DNA from: Enterobacteriaceae bacterium RIT691 | GTDB taxonomy: Bacteria > Pseudomonadota > Gammaproteobacteria > Enterobacterales > Enterobacteriaceae | DNA: 64,000 bases | Direction: 5' to 3' | NCBI GenBank assembly: GCA_009668205.1 | Contig: WJYM01000001.1 | Location: 1-64,000 of the forward strand | Shown here: piece by piece, positions 1 to 8,865 of the stretch | How the letters are laid out: each line of letters opens with the position of its first letter | How positions within the stretch are numbered: position 1 is the stretch's first letter | Program-made: the position numbers and the translations under genes | Notes under the pieces: generated by a model | Seen by the model: the letters and a program-made list of their open reading frames with translations, nothing else | Told to the model about the DNA's origin: nothing | The model's database searches: none

Positions 1-41
1 ATTCTACTCTGTTTTCAGGATTCTTACTTTTCAGGTTATTC

Positions 42-662
42 ATGATTACGCCTCCAGACAGACCCACTCAAGCCATCGAGCGCCTTATCGCTGTTTTAAA
101 TCCACTGGGTAAATTGGTAGAAGTCGCGCCACGCAAACGACTCGCCTGGGAAAAAGGGGATAACCCTTACGTATACATTTTTCTGTCGGGAGAGCTCTCT
201 ATCTCACGCATCGCCGACGGCATCCTGGTCGCCAGCGTCACCGAGCCGCATCTCTTCGGTTTTTCTGAGATGTTTCATCCGATGAGAAGTAACGTTTTGC
301 GGGCGGAAACACTGTGCCGATTAGTGCAAATTTCGACAAAGGATGCGGAAAAAGCAATCGATAAGCATGGGTTATGGCGTGATGTTGCTGAAATCCTGGC
401 GTATCACACCAATGCCATGCTGTGCCGGGATCTGCAAATCGTCAATCAGCGAACGTTTCCGATCGTCTGCCACTATCTGCGTGAACTCGACAGAATGCCG
501 CAGGAAACCAAAGAGCGCGTGAACATCCTGACCTACGTCCAGGAACGCACCGGGTTATCGCGAAGCAGTATTCTCAATATTATTTCGTCGCTGAAAACCG
601 ACAGATATATCGATTTTGAGCGCGGTGGCTACAAATTACGGGTACTGGATCTTCCGGTCTGA
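42..662 (+). CDS. IprA/YaiV-like winged-helix transcriptional regulator
   Basis: The 206-residue product has an N-terminal cyclic-nucleotide-binding-like half (about 20-110, without obvious nucleotide ligands) and a C-terminal winged helix (about 160-200) with the recognition segment ERTGLSRSSILNIISSL. Length and layout match the IprA/YaiV family, a Crp/Fnr-superfamily branch; IprA in Salmonella affects hydrogen peroxide resistance. No cysteine cluster of the FNR type is seen, so an oxygen-sensing iron-sulfur cluster is unlikely. The start follows a weak AGG-containing site. It stands alone, with a toxin-antitoxin pair downstream. The target genes cannot be told from the sequence, and the family call comes from pattern recognition. 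Confidence 0.7.
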   Translation: MITPPDRPTQAIERLIAVLNPLGKLVEVAPRKRLAWEKGDNPYVYIFLSGELSISRIADGILVASVTEPHLFGFSEMFHPMRSNVLRAETLCRLVQISTKDAEKAIDKHGLWRDVAEILAYHTNAMLCRDLQIVNQRTFPIVCHYLRELDRMPQETKERVNILTYVQERTGLSRSSILNIISSLKTDRYIDFERGGYKLRVLDLPV

Positions 663-947
663 CCGTTAGCCAACCCAATCCGGCTTGAATAGCCGGATTC
701 AGGAACTGAACAACTCTCGTTTCATCGCGTTTTTCTGCGATCATATAAATGTCTCAACCGGGCTTATTTAAACCGCCTTTATCAAGGCGGGTACCCTGCT
801 CTATGAGCACAAGCCGAGCAGATAAACTGACATCTCAGCCCTGCTTTTCATTTTTCGAGGCGCTACGCAACACTGGATACGAATTCGGCAACGCCTTGAA
901 TAGCGCATTACTCTCTCCTTGCGATTCTGCATAATTAATTTAACAGT
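663..947. other. Intergenic stretch with two stable hairpins
   Basis: No convincing gene lies between the IprA-like gene and the toxin operator. Two strong stem-loops are visible. One at 677-699 has a 9-bp perfect stem around TGAAT. The other at 773-790 has CCGCCTT pairing with AAGGCGG around a 4-base loop. Neither is followed by a T-run on the + strand, so they are not ordinary intrinsic terminators for the upstream gene. A 61-codon ORF in this stretch has no ribosome binding site or recognisable features. Confidence 0.5.
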
Positions 948-979
948 GTACACAGTACTCCATAAGGTGTACTGTGTAC
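948..979. promoter_or_regulatory. Perfect inverted-repeat operator of the toxin-antitoxin operon
   Basis: GTACACAGTAC at 948-958 is repeated as its exact reverse complement GTACTGTGTAC at 969-979, with a 10-bp spacer. The arm centres are 21 bp apart, two helical turns. Each arm also has GTAC at both ends. It lies 21-52 bp upstream of the toxin start, as expected for autorepression by the antitoxin or the toxin-antitoxin complex. Binding is inferred. Confidence 0.75.
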
Positions 980-999
980 CTGCTCAAGGAGAGCAAGCT

Positions 1000-1332
1000 A
1001 TGGATCATGCACTGGAGTTTATCGAAACGCCGCTCTTTACCCGGCAGATCAGGCAAATTGCCACGGACGACGAGCTGAAGGATCTGCAAAAAGAACTCAT
1101 CCAGTACCCGACTAAAGGGGATGTCATGCCGCAAACGGGCGGTCTGCGAAAAATCAGGATGCGTATCGACGATAAAGGGAAAAGTGGCGGTGCACGGGTT
1201 ATTTACTTTCTGGCTAACCTGGACATCGTCTGGCTGGTGCTGGCATACCCCAAGAGCGCGAAAGACAGCCTGACTGAGGCTGAAAAAGCAGAGCTCAGAA
1301 AACTCACCACAATACTGAAAGAGGAGTCTTAA
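1000..1332 (+). CDS. HigB/RelE-ParE superfamily toxin
   Basis: The 110-residue protein resembles RelE/HigB-type toxins. Typical features are an N-terminal FIETPLFTRQI segment, the core GGLRKIRMRI, and a later ARVIYFLANLDIVWLVLAYPKS strand region, followed by a Lys/Glu-rich C-terminal helix. In this family such proteins are ribosome-dependent mRNA endonucleases. The ATG at 1000 was chosen because AAGGAGAG lies just upstream; the longer reading from 919 would run through the operator. The antitoxin gene starts one base after this stop codon, giving the toxin-first order typical of higBA. Confidence 0.82.
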   Translation: MDHALEFIETPLFTRQIRQIATDDELKDLQKELIQYPTKGDVMPQTGGLRKIRMRIDDKGKSGGARVIYFLANLDIVWLVLAYPKSAKDSLTEAEKAELRKLTTILKEES

Positions 1333-1333
1333 G

Positions 1334-1618
1334 ATGGATTTTTTTGACGAACTGAAAGCCTCGCTGGAAGAAGCCGTTGAGATCAAAGAAGGGAATAAAG
1401 CGCCCTCTCGCGTAACCCGCTATGAAATTGCGGACGTGAAAGCGATCAGAGAACAACTCAATGTCTCTCAAAGTGAAATGGCCCTGGCACTGGGTACCAG
1501 CATCGACACCATCAAAAGTTGGGAATCCAGACGCCGTAACCCAACCGGGCTGGCGGCAAAAGTGTTGGCGGTGATTAAGAGTAACCCGGCTTTTTTCCAC
1601 GAACTGGCTGCGCACTGA
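1334..1618 (+). CDS. HigA/NadS-type XRE antitoxin
   Basis: The 94-residue protein carries a lambda-repressor-like helix-turn-helix at about residues 38-75, seen in SQSEMALALGTSIDTIKSW, after an acidic N-terminal helix. Such proteins neutralise the paired RelE/HigB toxin and repress their own promoter, here most likely through the 948-979 repeat. The start overlaps the AGGAGT ribosome binding site at the end of the toxin gene, so translation is probably coupled. A REP-like hairpin follows the stop codon. Confidence 0.82.
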   Translation: MDFFDELKASLEEAVEIKEGNKAPSRVTRYEIADVKAIREQLNVSQSEMALALGTSIDTIKSWESRRRNPTGLAAKVLAVIKSNPAFFHELAAH

Positions 1619-1655
1619 TGATTTCCCTGCGACGCTTCATTTGCAGGACCTGTAG

Positions 1656-1683
1656 GCCCGGAGCGGCGTAACCGCTACCGGGC
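1656..1683. repeat. REP-like palindromic hairpin
   Basis: GCCCGG at 1656-1661 pairs with CCGGGC at 1678-1683, and AGCGG pairs with CCGCT inside. It is preceded by GTAG as in enterobacterial REP/PU units. It lies between the convergent antitoxin and feaB genes and may protect 3' ends or help terminate. Confidence 0.7.
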
Positions 1684-1697
1684 ACTGCTGTTTGACG

Positions 1698-3197
1698 TTA
1701 ATACCGCACGCACACCGATTTGGTTTCACACCAGCCGTCCAGCCAGTCTGGGCCAAAATCGCGCCCGGTGCCGGACTGCTTCATCCCACCAAACGGCAGA
1801 TTTGGATCAATCAGCGTATGGCTGTTGACCCACACCGTTCCGGCCTGCAGCCTGTCGGTGTAGCTCAGTGCCTGAGAAATATTCTGCGTCCAGACGCTGG
1901 CGGTGAGGCCATATTCCGTCTCATTCGCCATTCTCAGGGCTTCTTCGCCGTCCTGGACACGCACCAGGTTAACCACCGGGCCAAACACCTCTTCACGGGT
2001 CAGACGCAAGCGCGCATCAGGATTCACCACCAGCGTTGGCCGGACGTAGTAACCCTGCCCGTCTGGTCCGGCGTTGCCGCCAATCAGCTCGGCGTGATGC
2101 TGCTCTGCCTCATGAAGGAATGCCGCCACTTTATCGCAGTGGGCGCGCGAAGCGAGCGGGTTAATCTGCGCACTTTCCGACATCCCTGGCCCGACGGACA
2201 GGGATTTCACCGCCTGCTCAAAGCCGGTCACCAGCGTATCAAACAGCGGCGCTTCGATATAAATCCGTGAACTGGCAGCACACACCTGGCCCTGGTTGAG
2301 GAAGCTCCCCATCATCAGCCCTTCGATGACCCACTGCGGATCGGCATCTTTTAGCACGATAGCTGGGTTTTTACCGCCCAGCTCCAGCGTCACGCGCGTC
2401 AGTCTGTCGGCCGCGCTGCGGGCAATGTGTTTCCCCGTTTGCGTGGAGCCGGTGAAGCTGACCTTCGCGACATGAGGATGAGACGTCAGTGCTGTACCAC
2501 ATTCTGCGCCGCTTCCGGTCACGACGTTAAACACCCCTTCCGGGATCCCGGCTTCAACAGCCAGTTCAGCCACACGCAGCAGCGTCAGCGGCGTGGTTTC
2601 AGACGGCTTGATAACAATGGAACACCCGGCGGCAAGCGCGGGCATGACTTTCCACATACCAATCATCAGCGGGAAGTTCCACGGCACAATGCCTGCAACC
2701 ACGCCCACAGGCTCTTTTTTGGTCCACGCCTGATAACGTGCGCCTGCTGGCAGAGGAATAGACACATCCAGCGTCTGCCCGGTGATTTTGGTGGCCAACC
2801 CGGCGGTGTAGCGCATCCAGTTCAGGGTGCAGGCGACTTCAAAGGCACGGGAAATGTTGATCGACTTCCCCTGCTCCAGCGTTTCCAGCTGCGCCAGCTC
2901 TTCTGAGTGCTGCTCCACGACATCCGCAAAGCGCAGCACAATCCGTTCACGCTGAGCCGGCAGCATGCCTGCCCAACGGCGGTCCACAAAGGCTCGCCAG
3001 GCGGACATGACCGCGGTATCCACATCAGCGCTGTTGGCATCTGCGGTGGTGGCAATCGCCTTGCCTGTGGCCGGATCCCAAACGGTTAGCCGCTTCTCGC
3101 TACGCGAAGCCTGCTGTGCGCCGTCGATAAAAAGCCCGTGTTGGCGCGCTAAAAACTGTTGCACGCTCTCAAGCAGTGCGACCTGTGATTCAGACAT
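1698..3197 (-). CDS. feaB: Phenylacetaldehyde dehydrogenase FeaB
   Basis: The 499-residue NAD-dependent aldehyde dehydrogenase oxidises phenylacetaldehyde (from phenylethylamine) to phenylacetate. Family residues are all present: Asn174 in VPWNFP, the nucleotide-binding FTGSTQTGK around 248-256, general base Glu272 in LELGGKNP, and nucleophile Cys306 in [10 protein letters not shown]. Length equals E. coli FeaB and the C-terminal [12 protein letters not shown] is characteristic. It is divergent from feaR, its expected AraC-type activator. In E. coli the amine oxidase gene tynA lies next to this pair; here that side holds the toxin-antitoxin genes instead, so the aldehyde source is not encoded next door. 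Confidence 0.93.
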   Translation of the reverse strand: MSESQVALLESVQQFLARQHGLFIDGAQQASRSEKRLTVWDPATGKAIATTADANSADVDTAVMSAWRAFVDRRWAGMLPAQRERIVLRFADVVEQHSEELAQLETLEQGKSINISRAFEVACTLNWMRYTAGLATKITGQTLDVSIPLPAGARYQAWTKKEPVGVVAGIVPWNFPLMIGMWKVMPALAAGCSIVIKPSETTPLTLLRVAELAVEAGIPEGVFNVVTGSGAECGTALTSHPHVAKVSFTGSTQTGKHIARSAADRLTRVTLELGGKNPAIVLKDADPQWVIEGLMMGSFLNQGQVCAASSRIYIEAPLFDTLVTGFEQAVKSLSVGPGMSESAQINPLASRAHCDKVAAFLHEAEQHHAELIGGNAGPDGQGYYVRPTLVVNPDARLRLTREEVFGPVVNLVRVQDGEEALRMANETEYGLTASVWTQNISQALSYTDRLQAGTVWVNSHTLIDPNLPFGGMKQSGTGRDFGPDWLDGWCETKSVCVRY

Positions 3198-3280
3198 ATC
3201 AGCTCCTTATTACCCTTCACGGTTTTCCTCAGTGTAGAGCCGGAACGCCTTTTCTGTTTTTGTCTCTCTGTCATTCACTT

Positions 3281-3344
3281 TGTCGCCTGTGACAGCCGCC
3301 GCAAATAGTGACAATAGTCGCCCTGCCGTCTGTCACCGGTGATA
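3281..3344. promoter_or_regulatory. feaB/feaR divergent control region with paired near-palindromes
   Basis: TGTCGCCTGTGACA at 3281-3294 and TGTCACCGGTGATA at 3331-3344 are related 14-mers, each nearly palindromic, spaced 50 bp start to start. A third TGACAATAGTCGCC-like stretch lies between them at about 3309-3322. The position between divergent feaB and feaR suggests activator sites, probably for FeaR; this assignment is inferred. Confidence 0.45.
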
Positions 3345-3429
3345 CAACTTTCGTATAGTCACGAAGACAGGCTTGCTCACGCAACATAAATGCAACATTG
3401 TGAAAAACCCTTTTTGGCTGAGGCAGGAT

Positions 3430-4338
3430 ATGGCGCAGATAACCGGAAATGAGCAGTTTCAGCAGTGGCTCGCCCAGATCAACGCGGAGTGCGGGAGTTT
3501 CGCCGCACGCCAGTTGGACGGGGAATTTTCAGGTCAGTTGGAAACGGGCTATGCGCAGGCGTTAAAACTGAGCATGGTGACCACCGCCAACGTCAATCTT
3601 TACCGCACGCAGCAGGAAATAAAAGATCACAACGACGCCTGGTTTTATACGGTGTTTCAACTCGAAGGCCGGGCAGTCATGGAGCAAAACGCGCGGCAAA
3701 CGGAGCTGCTACCCGGTGACATCACGCTGATTGACGCTTCACGTCCCTGCTCGTTTTTCTGGCAGGAGAAATCCCGGCAAATCTCCTTATTGTTGCCTCG
3801 CACGCTGCTTGAACAGCAGCTGCGGATGGGGGAAGGCCATTGCGTTCAGCGGCTGGAGAAAACCCTGCCGATGGTGCAGCTCAGCCACCGTCTGCTGCAG
3901 GAGAGCATGAACAACCGTGACCTGTCTGGTGCGGAGAGCGAAGCAGCGCTGTCTGCCATTGTCTGCCTGCTGCGCCCGGTTTTGCAGCAGCAGGACGCGC
4001 AACCCTCGCGCCGGGAAAAGCAGTTTGAAAAAATTGTGCGCCTGATTGACGACCATATTCAGTCAGAAAGCCTGCGTCCGGAGTGGCTGGCCAATGAAAC
4101 GGGAATGTCGGTACGCAGCCTGTATCGCATGTTTGCCGATAAAGGCCTGGTGGTGGCGCAGTACATTAAAAATCGCCGTCTGGATCTTTGCGCGCGGGCG
4201 TTAAAAAATGCGCCGAGTGACGAAAAGCTCGCCGGGATTGGCTTTAACTGGGGATTCACCGATCACAGTCATTTCTCCACGGCTTTTCGTCAGCGTTTTG
4301 GCGTCTCTCCGGGGGAGTATCGCCGGCAGCACCGGTGA
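3430..4338 (+). CDS. feaR: AraC-family activator FeaR
   Basis: The 302-residue protein has an N-terminal cupin-like sensor domain and a C-terminal AraC/XylS DNA-binding domain (about 200-300) with the first helix-turn-helix in LANETGMSVRSLYRMFADKG and the family end signature FSTAFRQRFGVSPGEYRR. In E. coli FeaR activates feaB and tynA in response to aromatic amines. I chose the ATG at 3430, preceded by AGGCAGG, over an upstream TTG, because it gives the length of E. coli FeaR. The feaB/feaR gap holds candidate binding repeats. Confidence 0.88.
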   Translation: MAQITGNEQFQQWLAQINAECGSFAARQLDGEFSGQLETGYAQALKLSMVTTANVNLYRTQQEIKDHNDAWFYTVFQLEGRAVMEQNARQTELLPGDITLIDASRPCSFFWQEKSRQISLLLPRTLLEQQLRMGEGHCVQRLEKTLPMVQLSHRLLQESMNNRDLSGAESEAALSAIVCLLRPVLQQQDAQPSRREKQFEKIVRLIDDHIQSESLRPEWLANETGMSVRSLYRMFADKGLVVAQYIKNRRLDLCARALKNAPSDEKLAGIGFNWGFTDHSHFSTAFRQRFGVSPGEYRRQHR

Positions 4339-4350
4339 GTGCGGAAAACA

Positions 4351-4674
4351 CTATTTCCTGAGCCACTTTCCGTTAATGCCTTTCACGTACTCACCGGGCT
4401 GCGCACGTGAAACCAGCTTTTGCCCGGCCAGTTTGGCCACTTCGTCTACCGGAATGTTGTTGCTGTCGGCAAGCTGCTGATAGCTTTCACTGCGGGCATC
4501 ATTGATTTGTTTGACCAGTGCCAGTGTCTCTTTATCCTGGGACAACGGTGCCAGATAACCACTCAGCGTTTCCCCTGCCCGCCCCTGCGCTCGCGCCTCT
4601 TCCAGGGTCAACGCCAGCACACTGTGACTGACCAGCCCGAGGGCCAGTACCGCCGTCGTCAGTAACTTTTTCAT
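4351..4674 (-). CDS. ydbL: Periplasmic DUF1318 protein YdbL
   Basis: The 107-residue protein has a cleavable signal peptide (KKLLTTAVLALGLVSHSVLA) followed by the DUF1318 domain, with the conserved AKLAGQKLVSRAQPGEYVKG near the end. In E. coli YdbL acts with YdbH and YnbE, apparently as a periplasmic helper or chaperone for the YdbH-YnbE lipid-transport bridge. An in-frame GTG lies two codons upstream; ATG at 4674 has the better-placed GAGG. It is the last gene of the ydbH-ynbE-ydbL operon, starting 7 bases after ynbE. Confidence 0.88.
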   Translation of the reverse strand: MKKLLTTAVLALGLVSHSVLALTLEEARAQGRAGETLSGYLAPLSQDKETLALVKQINDARSESYQQLADSNNIPVDEVAKLAGQKLVSRAQPGEYVKGINGKWLRK

Positions 4675-4681
4675 CGCCACC

Positions 4682-4873
4682 TCAGAACAGATCGCTGCGT
4701 GATTTCAGCAGATTTTCCACGTCTTTATCGACCTTGATGTGGATCTCATGCTCAATTTTGACGTTCATATTAATGGTAATGGGTTCCTTCGGTGCAGCCA
4801 CCTCAATACGCGGCGTACAGCCGCTTAACGAGATAACCGCGAGCCCGCTCAGCATGGCGGTGCTTAGTTTCAT
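4682..4873 (-). CDS. ynbE: Outer-membrane lipoprotein YnbE
   Basis: The 63-residue lipoprotein has the lipobox LSGC with Cys19, then a charged tail rich in beta-strand-like residues. In E. coli YnbE multimerises and joins the C-terminus of YdbH, completing an envelope-spanning bridge. The start ATG overlaps the ydbH stop codon (ATGA), so translation is coupled. The residue after the cysteine is Thr, not Asp, in line with outer-membrane sorting. Confidence 0.9.
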   Translation of the reverse strand: MKLSTAMLSGLAVISLSGCTPRIEVAAPKEPITINMNVKIEHEIHIKVDKDVENLLKSRSDLF

Positions 4874-7512
4874 TCTTGCTCCTTACATTCCTTGCCAGCC
4901 CGGCAGTGCGGCTCAGGAAGCGCCGCGTTTTGCTCAAGCCATGCCTGAAGATTGTCGCCAAAGCGCAAACTGCGCCAGAGATCGAACAGGTTCTCTTCAT
5001 GGGTATAGTTTAAATTGACCTTGCCCGTTTTACCGTCAGCCTGACTGGTGCCGGATACCGTTGACTGCAGCGTCAGAACCCCAAGATTGTCGAGATTCAG
5101 TTTGGTCCATGAATGGGTTATTTCCATGTAGCGCAACCAGTTGATGGCCGCCCCGGCGGCCATATTGTCTTGCACCACGGCATCTGCGGTATCTTTATCG
5201 ATACGCAGCGTCATCGGGCCTGGGTTGGTCAACCAGCCATCTTTGATTATCCATTTGTCGTTATCGAGCCACAATGGCAGCGCACCGCTGAGCGGGCCGG
5301 ACATCGCGAACTGCTTGGTATTGACCGCGCTCACCAGCTCACTGGTGGAGATATTGTGTAAACGTAACAGCGCCGGATCGTGCTGCGGCATACGCAGCTG
5401 GAGCATCGACAGCTTCCCGCCCAGCAGCTCCACATTGACGTCACTCAGCAACAGCGGATCGGCTTCCGACCAGGGATAACTTCCCTGCAGATCGGCGGTA
5501 AAGTTTTTCGCCGTGACCTGGTTGACGATTTCGCCAATGCGTAGCGATACCGGAAGGCGGGTGCCCAGCTGCCACGTCCCCTGGCTGAAACGGAACGGCA
5601 GCACGAAGTCGACATCGTTAATTTGGTTATCCGGCATCCATGCGCTGCCGTTGTTCAGCACCCCGTGTCCACCGGCCTCAAAGCCCTGTTCAGCCGCGGC
5701 CGAGAACGCCACCTGCGCATACAGTTCCCCCTCACGCAGATTCATTTTCCAGTCTGGCGGCACCAGAGGCTGGAAAACGGTCAACGACTGTTTCGGCCAC
5801 CAGGCTTCACCGCGCAGGCGGAGACCATCCCAACGACCGTTGACCCGAACAGGCCCAATCGCCGCGGCATGCAAGTCGCCTTTAAACTGGAACCAGGTCG
5901 GGTCACGGCCCTCGATACTGAAGTTGAGCGTCGAAGGTGGCAGGACGCTGCCGCCCGTAAACCGCGTTTCTCCGGCGTCCAGGGTGAGCGCCCCGCTCAC
6001 TGAAGGATGCTGTTCGTTGCGGATCCAGTGAATCGGCTTGTCGAGCGCCAGACGCGGTTTGCTGATGGTCATGGTGCCGTACTGCAGCTTATCGAACCCG
6101 GTGGACAGTTTGTTGAGCACGATAGCGCTGTCGCGCCATTCGCCTTCACCTTTCACATCCCAGCGGGCCTGCATTGGCGTAAAGTTACCGTCACCCCAGT
6201 AGCGCCAGCGCCAACTGCCTTTATCCGGCAGGAAGTCGTTGGCCTGGCCGTCGAGATGCAGCGTGAAGTCGCCCATCTGCTGTTCATGGGCGCGAAGAAT
6301 GGCCTGCAGACGACCGGCAACGCCCTGACGGCTCAGGTGCACGCCAGCCAGCGGCCAGCGCACTTCATCAATATTCAGAGAATCAATTAAACGTCCACGC
6401 GATCGGAGCAGCGCGCCAGGCGCAAAATCCAGCAGGGGATCCATTAACGACCCGCTCAGTTTTGCCGGCAGCATGGCATACAGCACCAAATCGCCGTATT
6501 TGGCCTCACCGGTCAGGTGCAGTGGCATGTCGCTGTTATCCATGCTGAGTCTTCCCGGCCCCAGCGCCAGCACGGCGTTCCCCTTACCGGCCTTCCCCTG
6601 AGTCAGCACATTGAGACGCCCGGCGATCTGCATGTGGTCGAGCCCCTGCTGCCAGCCGTCGATGTTCAGCCCCACGCGACCACTGAGCGGAATGCCCTCC
6701 AGCCACGGCCAGTTCCAGCGGCCATCACTGATGCTCAATCGCTCTTTGGTCAATTCCCACGGCAGATCCAGCAGCGGTTCAGAATTGTCTCTTTCCGTCA
6801 CCACCAGCTGTCCCTGGTTTTTTTGCCAGTTCAGTTCCGCGTCCACCAACGCCAGGGGCTCGGGAACCTCGAACGATGACACCAGGTGCCCCTCCACCGG
6901 TAAGCCATCCGGCACCAGCGGCAGGATAAATTCACCAATCAGCTTGATGGGCGGGCGATCGTCCTGAATTTGCGCTTCAAACTGGTTGACCACCAGTTCC
7001 TGACCGCGAAGCTTCGCCGTCAATTTCACGGCATCGCCCATGTAGCTCAGTTCCTGAGCTTTCGGCGTTAAAGACACCTTGAGCGTACCCTGCCATTTTT
7101 CCCACGGCGACAAGCGCACCTGATCGACCGTTAACCAGCTGTATGGCAGCATTTTTTGCCACTCCGCCAGGCTACGGGGAGCACCGGGCTGTGGTGTGCT
7201 TTCAGGGAGTTTGCCCAGACAGGCAGAATTGACGTCCAGCTTGCCAACGTGCAGCTGCCAGCGGCTGGGGTGCGAGAGTTCAACCTCCGTCATTTCCGCC
7301 AGCTGGCAGTCCCCGACCAGATAGCGCAGCTCCGGCAGTTTTACCGAATGACGCGTCAATCGCGGACTATGATCAATGGCAATACGAGTGCCCGCAGGCA
7401 ACCAAATCCCGGCGAGTGTCGGAACCCAATGGGTCAGCGTCAACAGCAGCGTGAGCGGCAGAAGTATCAGTAACAGCAGTAGCGCCAGCACCGCTTTCCA
7501 GGTACCCTTCAT
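4870..7512 (-). CDS. ydbH: AsmA-like envelope lipid-transport protein YdbH
   Basis: The 880-residue protein is anchored by one N-terminal membrane segment (about 5-28) and is otherwise a long periplasmic beta-rich protein of the AsmA-like/DUF748-type family. YdbH, YhdP and TamB redundantly move phospholipids to the outer membrane in E. coli; YdbH needs YnbE and is helped by YdbL. All three genes are kept here in order with a 4-base overlap between ydbH and ynbE. Length is one residue from the E. coli protein as I recall it, with no sign of decay. It is divergent from ldhA. Confidence 0.92.
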   Translation of the reverse strand: MKGTWKAVLALLLLLILLPLTLLLTLTHWVPTLAGIWLPAGTRIAIDHSPRLTRHSVKLPELRYLVGDCQLAEMTEVELSHPSRWQLHVGKLDVNSACLGKLPESTPQPGAPRSLAEWQKMLPYSWLTVDQVRLSPWEKWQGTLKVSLTPKAQELSYMGDAVKLTAKLRGQELVVNQFEAQIQDDRPPIKLIGEFILPLVPDGLPVEGHLVSSFEVPEPLALVDAELNWQKNQGQLVVTERDNSEPLLDLPWELTKERLSISDGRWNWPWLEGIPLSGRVGLNIDGWQQGLDHMQIAGRLNVLTQGKAGKGNAVLALGPGRLSMDNSDMPLHLTGEAKYGDLVLYAMLPAKLSGSLMDPLLDFAPGALLRSRGRLIDSLNIDEVRWPLAGVHLSRQGVAGRLQAILRAHEQQMGDFTLHLDGQANDFLPDKGSWRWRYWGDGNFTPMQARWDVKGEGEWRDSAIVLNKLSTGFDKLQYGTMTISKPRLALDKPIHWIRNEQHPSVSGALTLDAGETRFTGGSVLPPSTLNFSIEGRDPTWFQFKGDLHAAAIGPVRVNGRWDGLRLRGEAWWPKQSLTVFQPLVPPDWKMNLREGELYAQVAFSAAAEQGFEAGGHGVLNNGSAWMPDNQINDVDFVLPFRFSQGTWQLGTRLPVSLRIGEIVNQVTAKNFTADLQGSYPWSEADPLLLSDVNVELLGGKLSMLQLRMPQHDPALLRLHNISTSELVSAVNTKQFAMSGPLSGALPLWLDNDKWIIKDGWLTNPGPMTLRIDKDTADAVVQDNMAAGAAINWLRYMEITHSWTKLNLDNLGVLTLQSTVSGTSQADGKTGKVNLNYTHEENLFDLWRSLRFGDNLQAWLEQNAALPEPHCRAGKECKEQE

Positions 7513-7768
7513 GGGTGATTAACATCCTGATTATTCGTCATTAAAAGCCGAAAAGGCCCATAGTGTGACATGGTTAGATCGCAAGTCAAAGTTCACCGTC
7601 AGGTTTAAGCATAGATGCTCTCTTTGCGCCTGGCAGCAAAACGGCTAAAACGTCGCTGACCTGCGTTCAAAAGGGCCCTGCTAACCCGCTGATTAAACAA
7701 AAGTTTAAAATTTGTATGATTATTTTAAATATGCTACCGTGACGATAATATCACAGGAGAAAAGTCTT

Positions 7769-8758
7769 ATGAAAATCGCAGTCTACAGCACAAAGCAGTA
7801 CGACAAAAAGTACATGCAAGACGTTAATGATGCATTTGGCTTTGAACTTGAATTTTTTGACTTCCTTTTAAGCGAAAAAACAGCAAAAACCGCTCACGGC
7901 TGTGAGGCAGTCTGTATTTTTGTTAACGATGACGGCAGCCGCCCAGTCCTGGAAGAACTGAAAAATCATGGCGTTAAGTACATCGCCCTGCGCTGCGCCG
8001 GATTCAACAACGTTGACCTGGACGCCGCCAAAGAGCTGGGCCTGAAAGTTGTGCGCGTCCCAGCCTACTCCCCGGAAGCGGTCGCTGAACATGCGATTGG
8101 TCTGATGATGTCGCTGAACCGTCGCATCCATCGTGCCTATCAACGCACCCGTGATGCCAACTTCTCGCTGGAGGGGCTGTGCGGTTTCACGATGTACGGT
8201 AAAACGGCCGGGGTCATCGGCACCGGGAAAATCGGCGTCGCCACCCTGCGCATTCTGAAAGGCTTCGGCATGAAGCTGCTGGCATTCGACCCGTACCCAA
8301 GCGCCGCGGCGCTGGATCTGGGCGTCGAATATGTCGATTTGCCTACTCTGTTTGCTCAGTCAGATGTCATTTCACTGCACTGCCCGCTGACCGATGAGAA
8401 CTATCACCTGCTGAATCATGCGGCGTTTGATCAGATGAAAGACGGGGTAATGGTCATTAACACCAGTCGCGGTGGACTGATTGATTCACAGGCGGCAATT
8501 GAAGCCCTGAAAACGCAGAAAATCGGCGCGCTGGGCATGGACGTGTATGAAAATGAACGCGATCTGTTCTTCGAAGATAAGTCCAATGACGTGATTCAGG
8601 ATGACGTGTTCCGTCGTCTCTCCGCCTGTCATAACGTGCTGTTTACCGGACATCAGGCTTTCCTGACGGCTGAAGCACTCACCAGTATTTCAGAAACCAC
8701 GCTGGAAAACCTGCGACTGGTCGAAAAGGGCGAGGCCTGCCCGAACGCGCTGGTTTAA
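7769..8758 (+). CDS. ldhA: Fermentative D-lactate dehydrogenase LdhA
   Basis: The 329-residue enzyme reduces pyruvate to D-lactate with NADH in mixed-acid fermentation. The Rossmann motif GTGKIG sits at about 151-156. Catalytic Arg234 (NTSRGG), Glu263 (YENERD) and His295 (TGHQAF) are all present. The ATG at 7769 follows CAGGAGA and gives the standard family length; the longer reading from 7712 covers the promoter region. The 256-bp gap to ydbH holds the divergent promoters. A strong GC hairpin follows the stop codon. Confidence 0.96.
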   Translation: MKIAVYSTKQYDKKYMQDVNDAFGFELEFFDFLLSEKTAKTAHGCEAVCIFVNDDGSRPVLEELKNHGVKYIALRCAGFNNVDLDAAKELGLKVVRVPAYSPEAVAEHAIGLMMSLNRRIHRAYQRTRDANFSLEGLCGFTMYGKTAGVIGTGKIGVATLRILKGFGMKLLAFDPYPSAAALDLGVEYVDLPTLFAQSDVISLHCPLTDENYHLLNHAAFDQMKDGVMVINTSRGGLIDSQAAIEALKTQKIGALGMDVYENERDLFFEDKSNDVIQDDVFRRLSACHNVLFTGHQAFLTAEALTSISETTLENLRLVEKGEACPNALV

Positions 8759-8765
8759 CCCTTCA

Positions 8766-8787
8766 TGCTCCCCGGCCCCGGGGAGCA
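8766..8787 (+). terminator. GC-rich stem-loop after ldhA
   Basis: TGCTCCCCGG at 8766-8775 pairs perfectly with CCGGGGAGCA at 8778-8787. The following T-run is poor (CTTTC), so it may act as a weak intrinsic terminator or an mRNA-stabilising hairpin. Confidence 0.55.
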
Positions 8788-8865
8788 CTTTCAGATAACC
8801 CCTACTTTCCGCACTGGCACTAAAGTGTCACCCTTGTTTGGTATTATTATTTTGGTGAATATTTA

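Noticed and set aside
749-934. 61-codon ORF after the IprA-like gene
   Set aside because: No ribosome binding site, no recognisable features, and it runs through a hairpin.
5113-5479. Plus-strand ORFs across ydbH
   Set aside because: Opposite-strand shadows of a full-length conserved gene.
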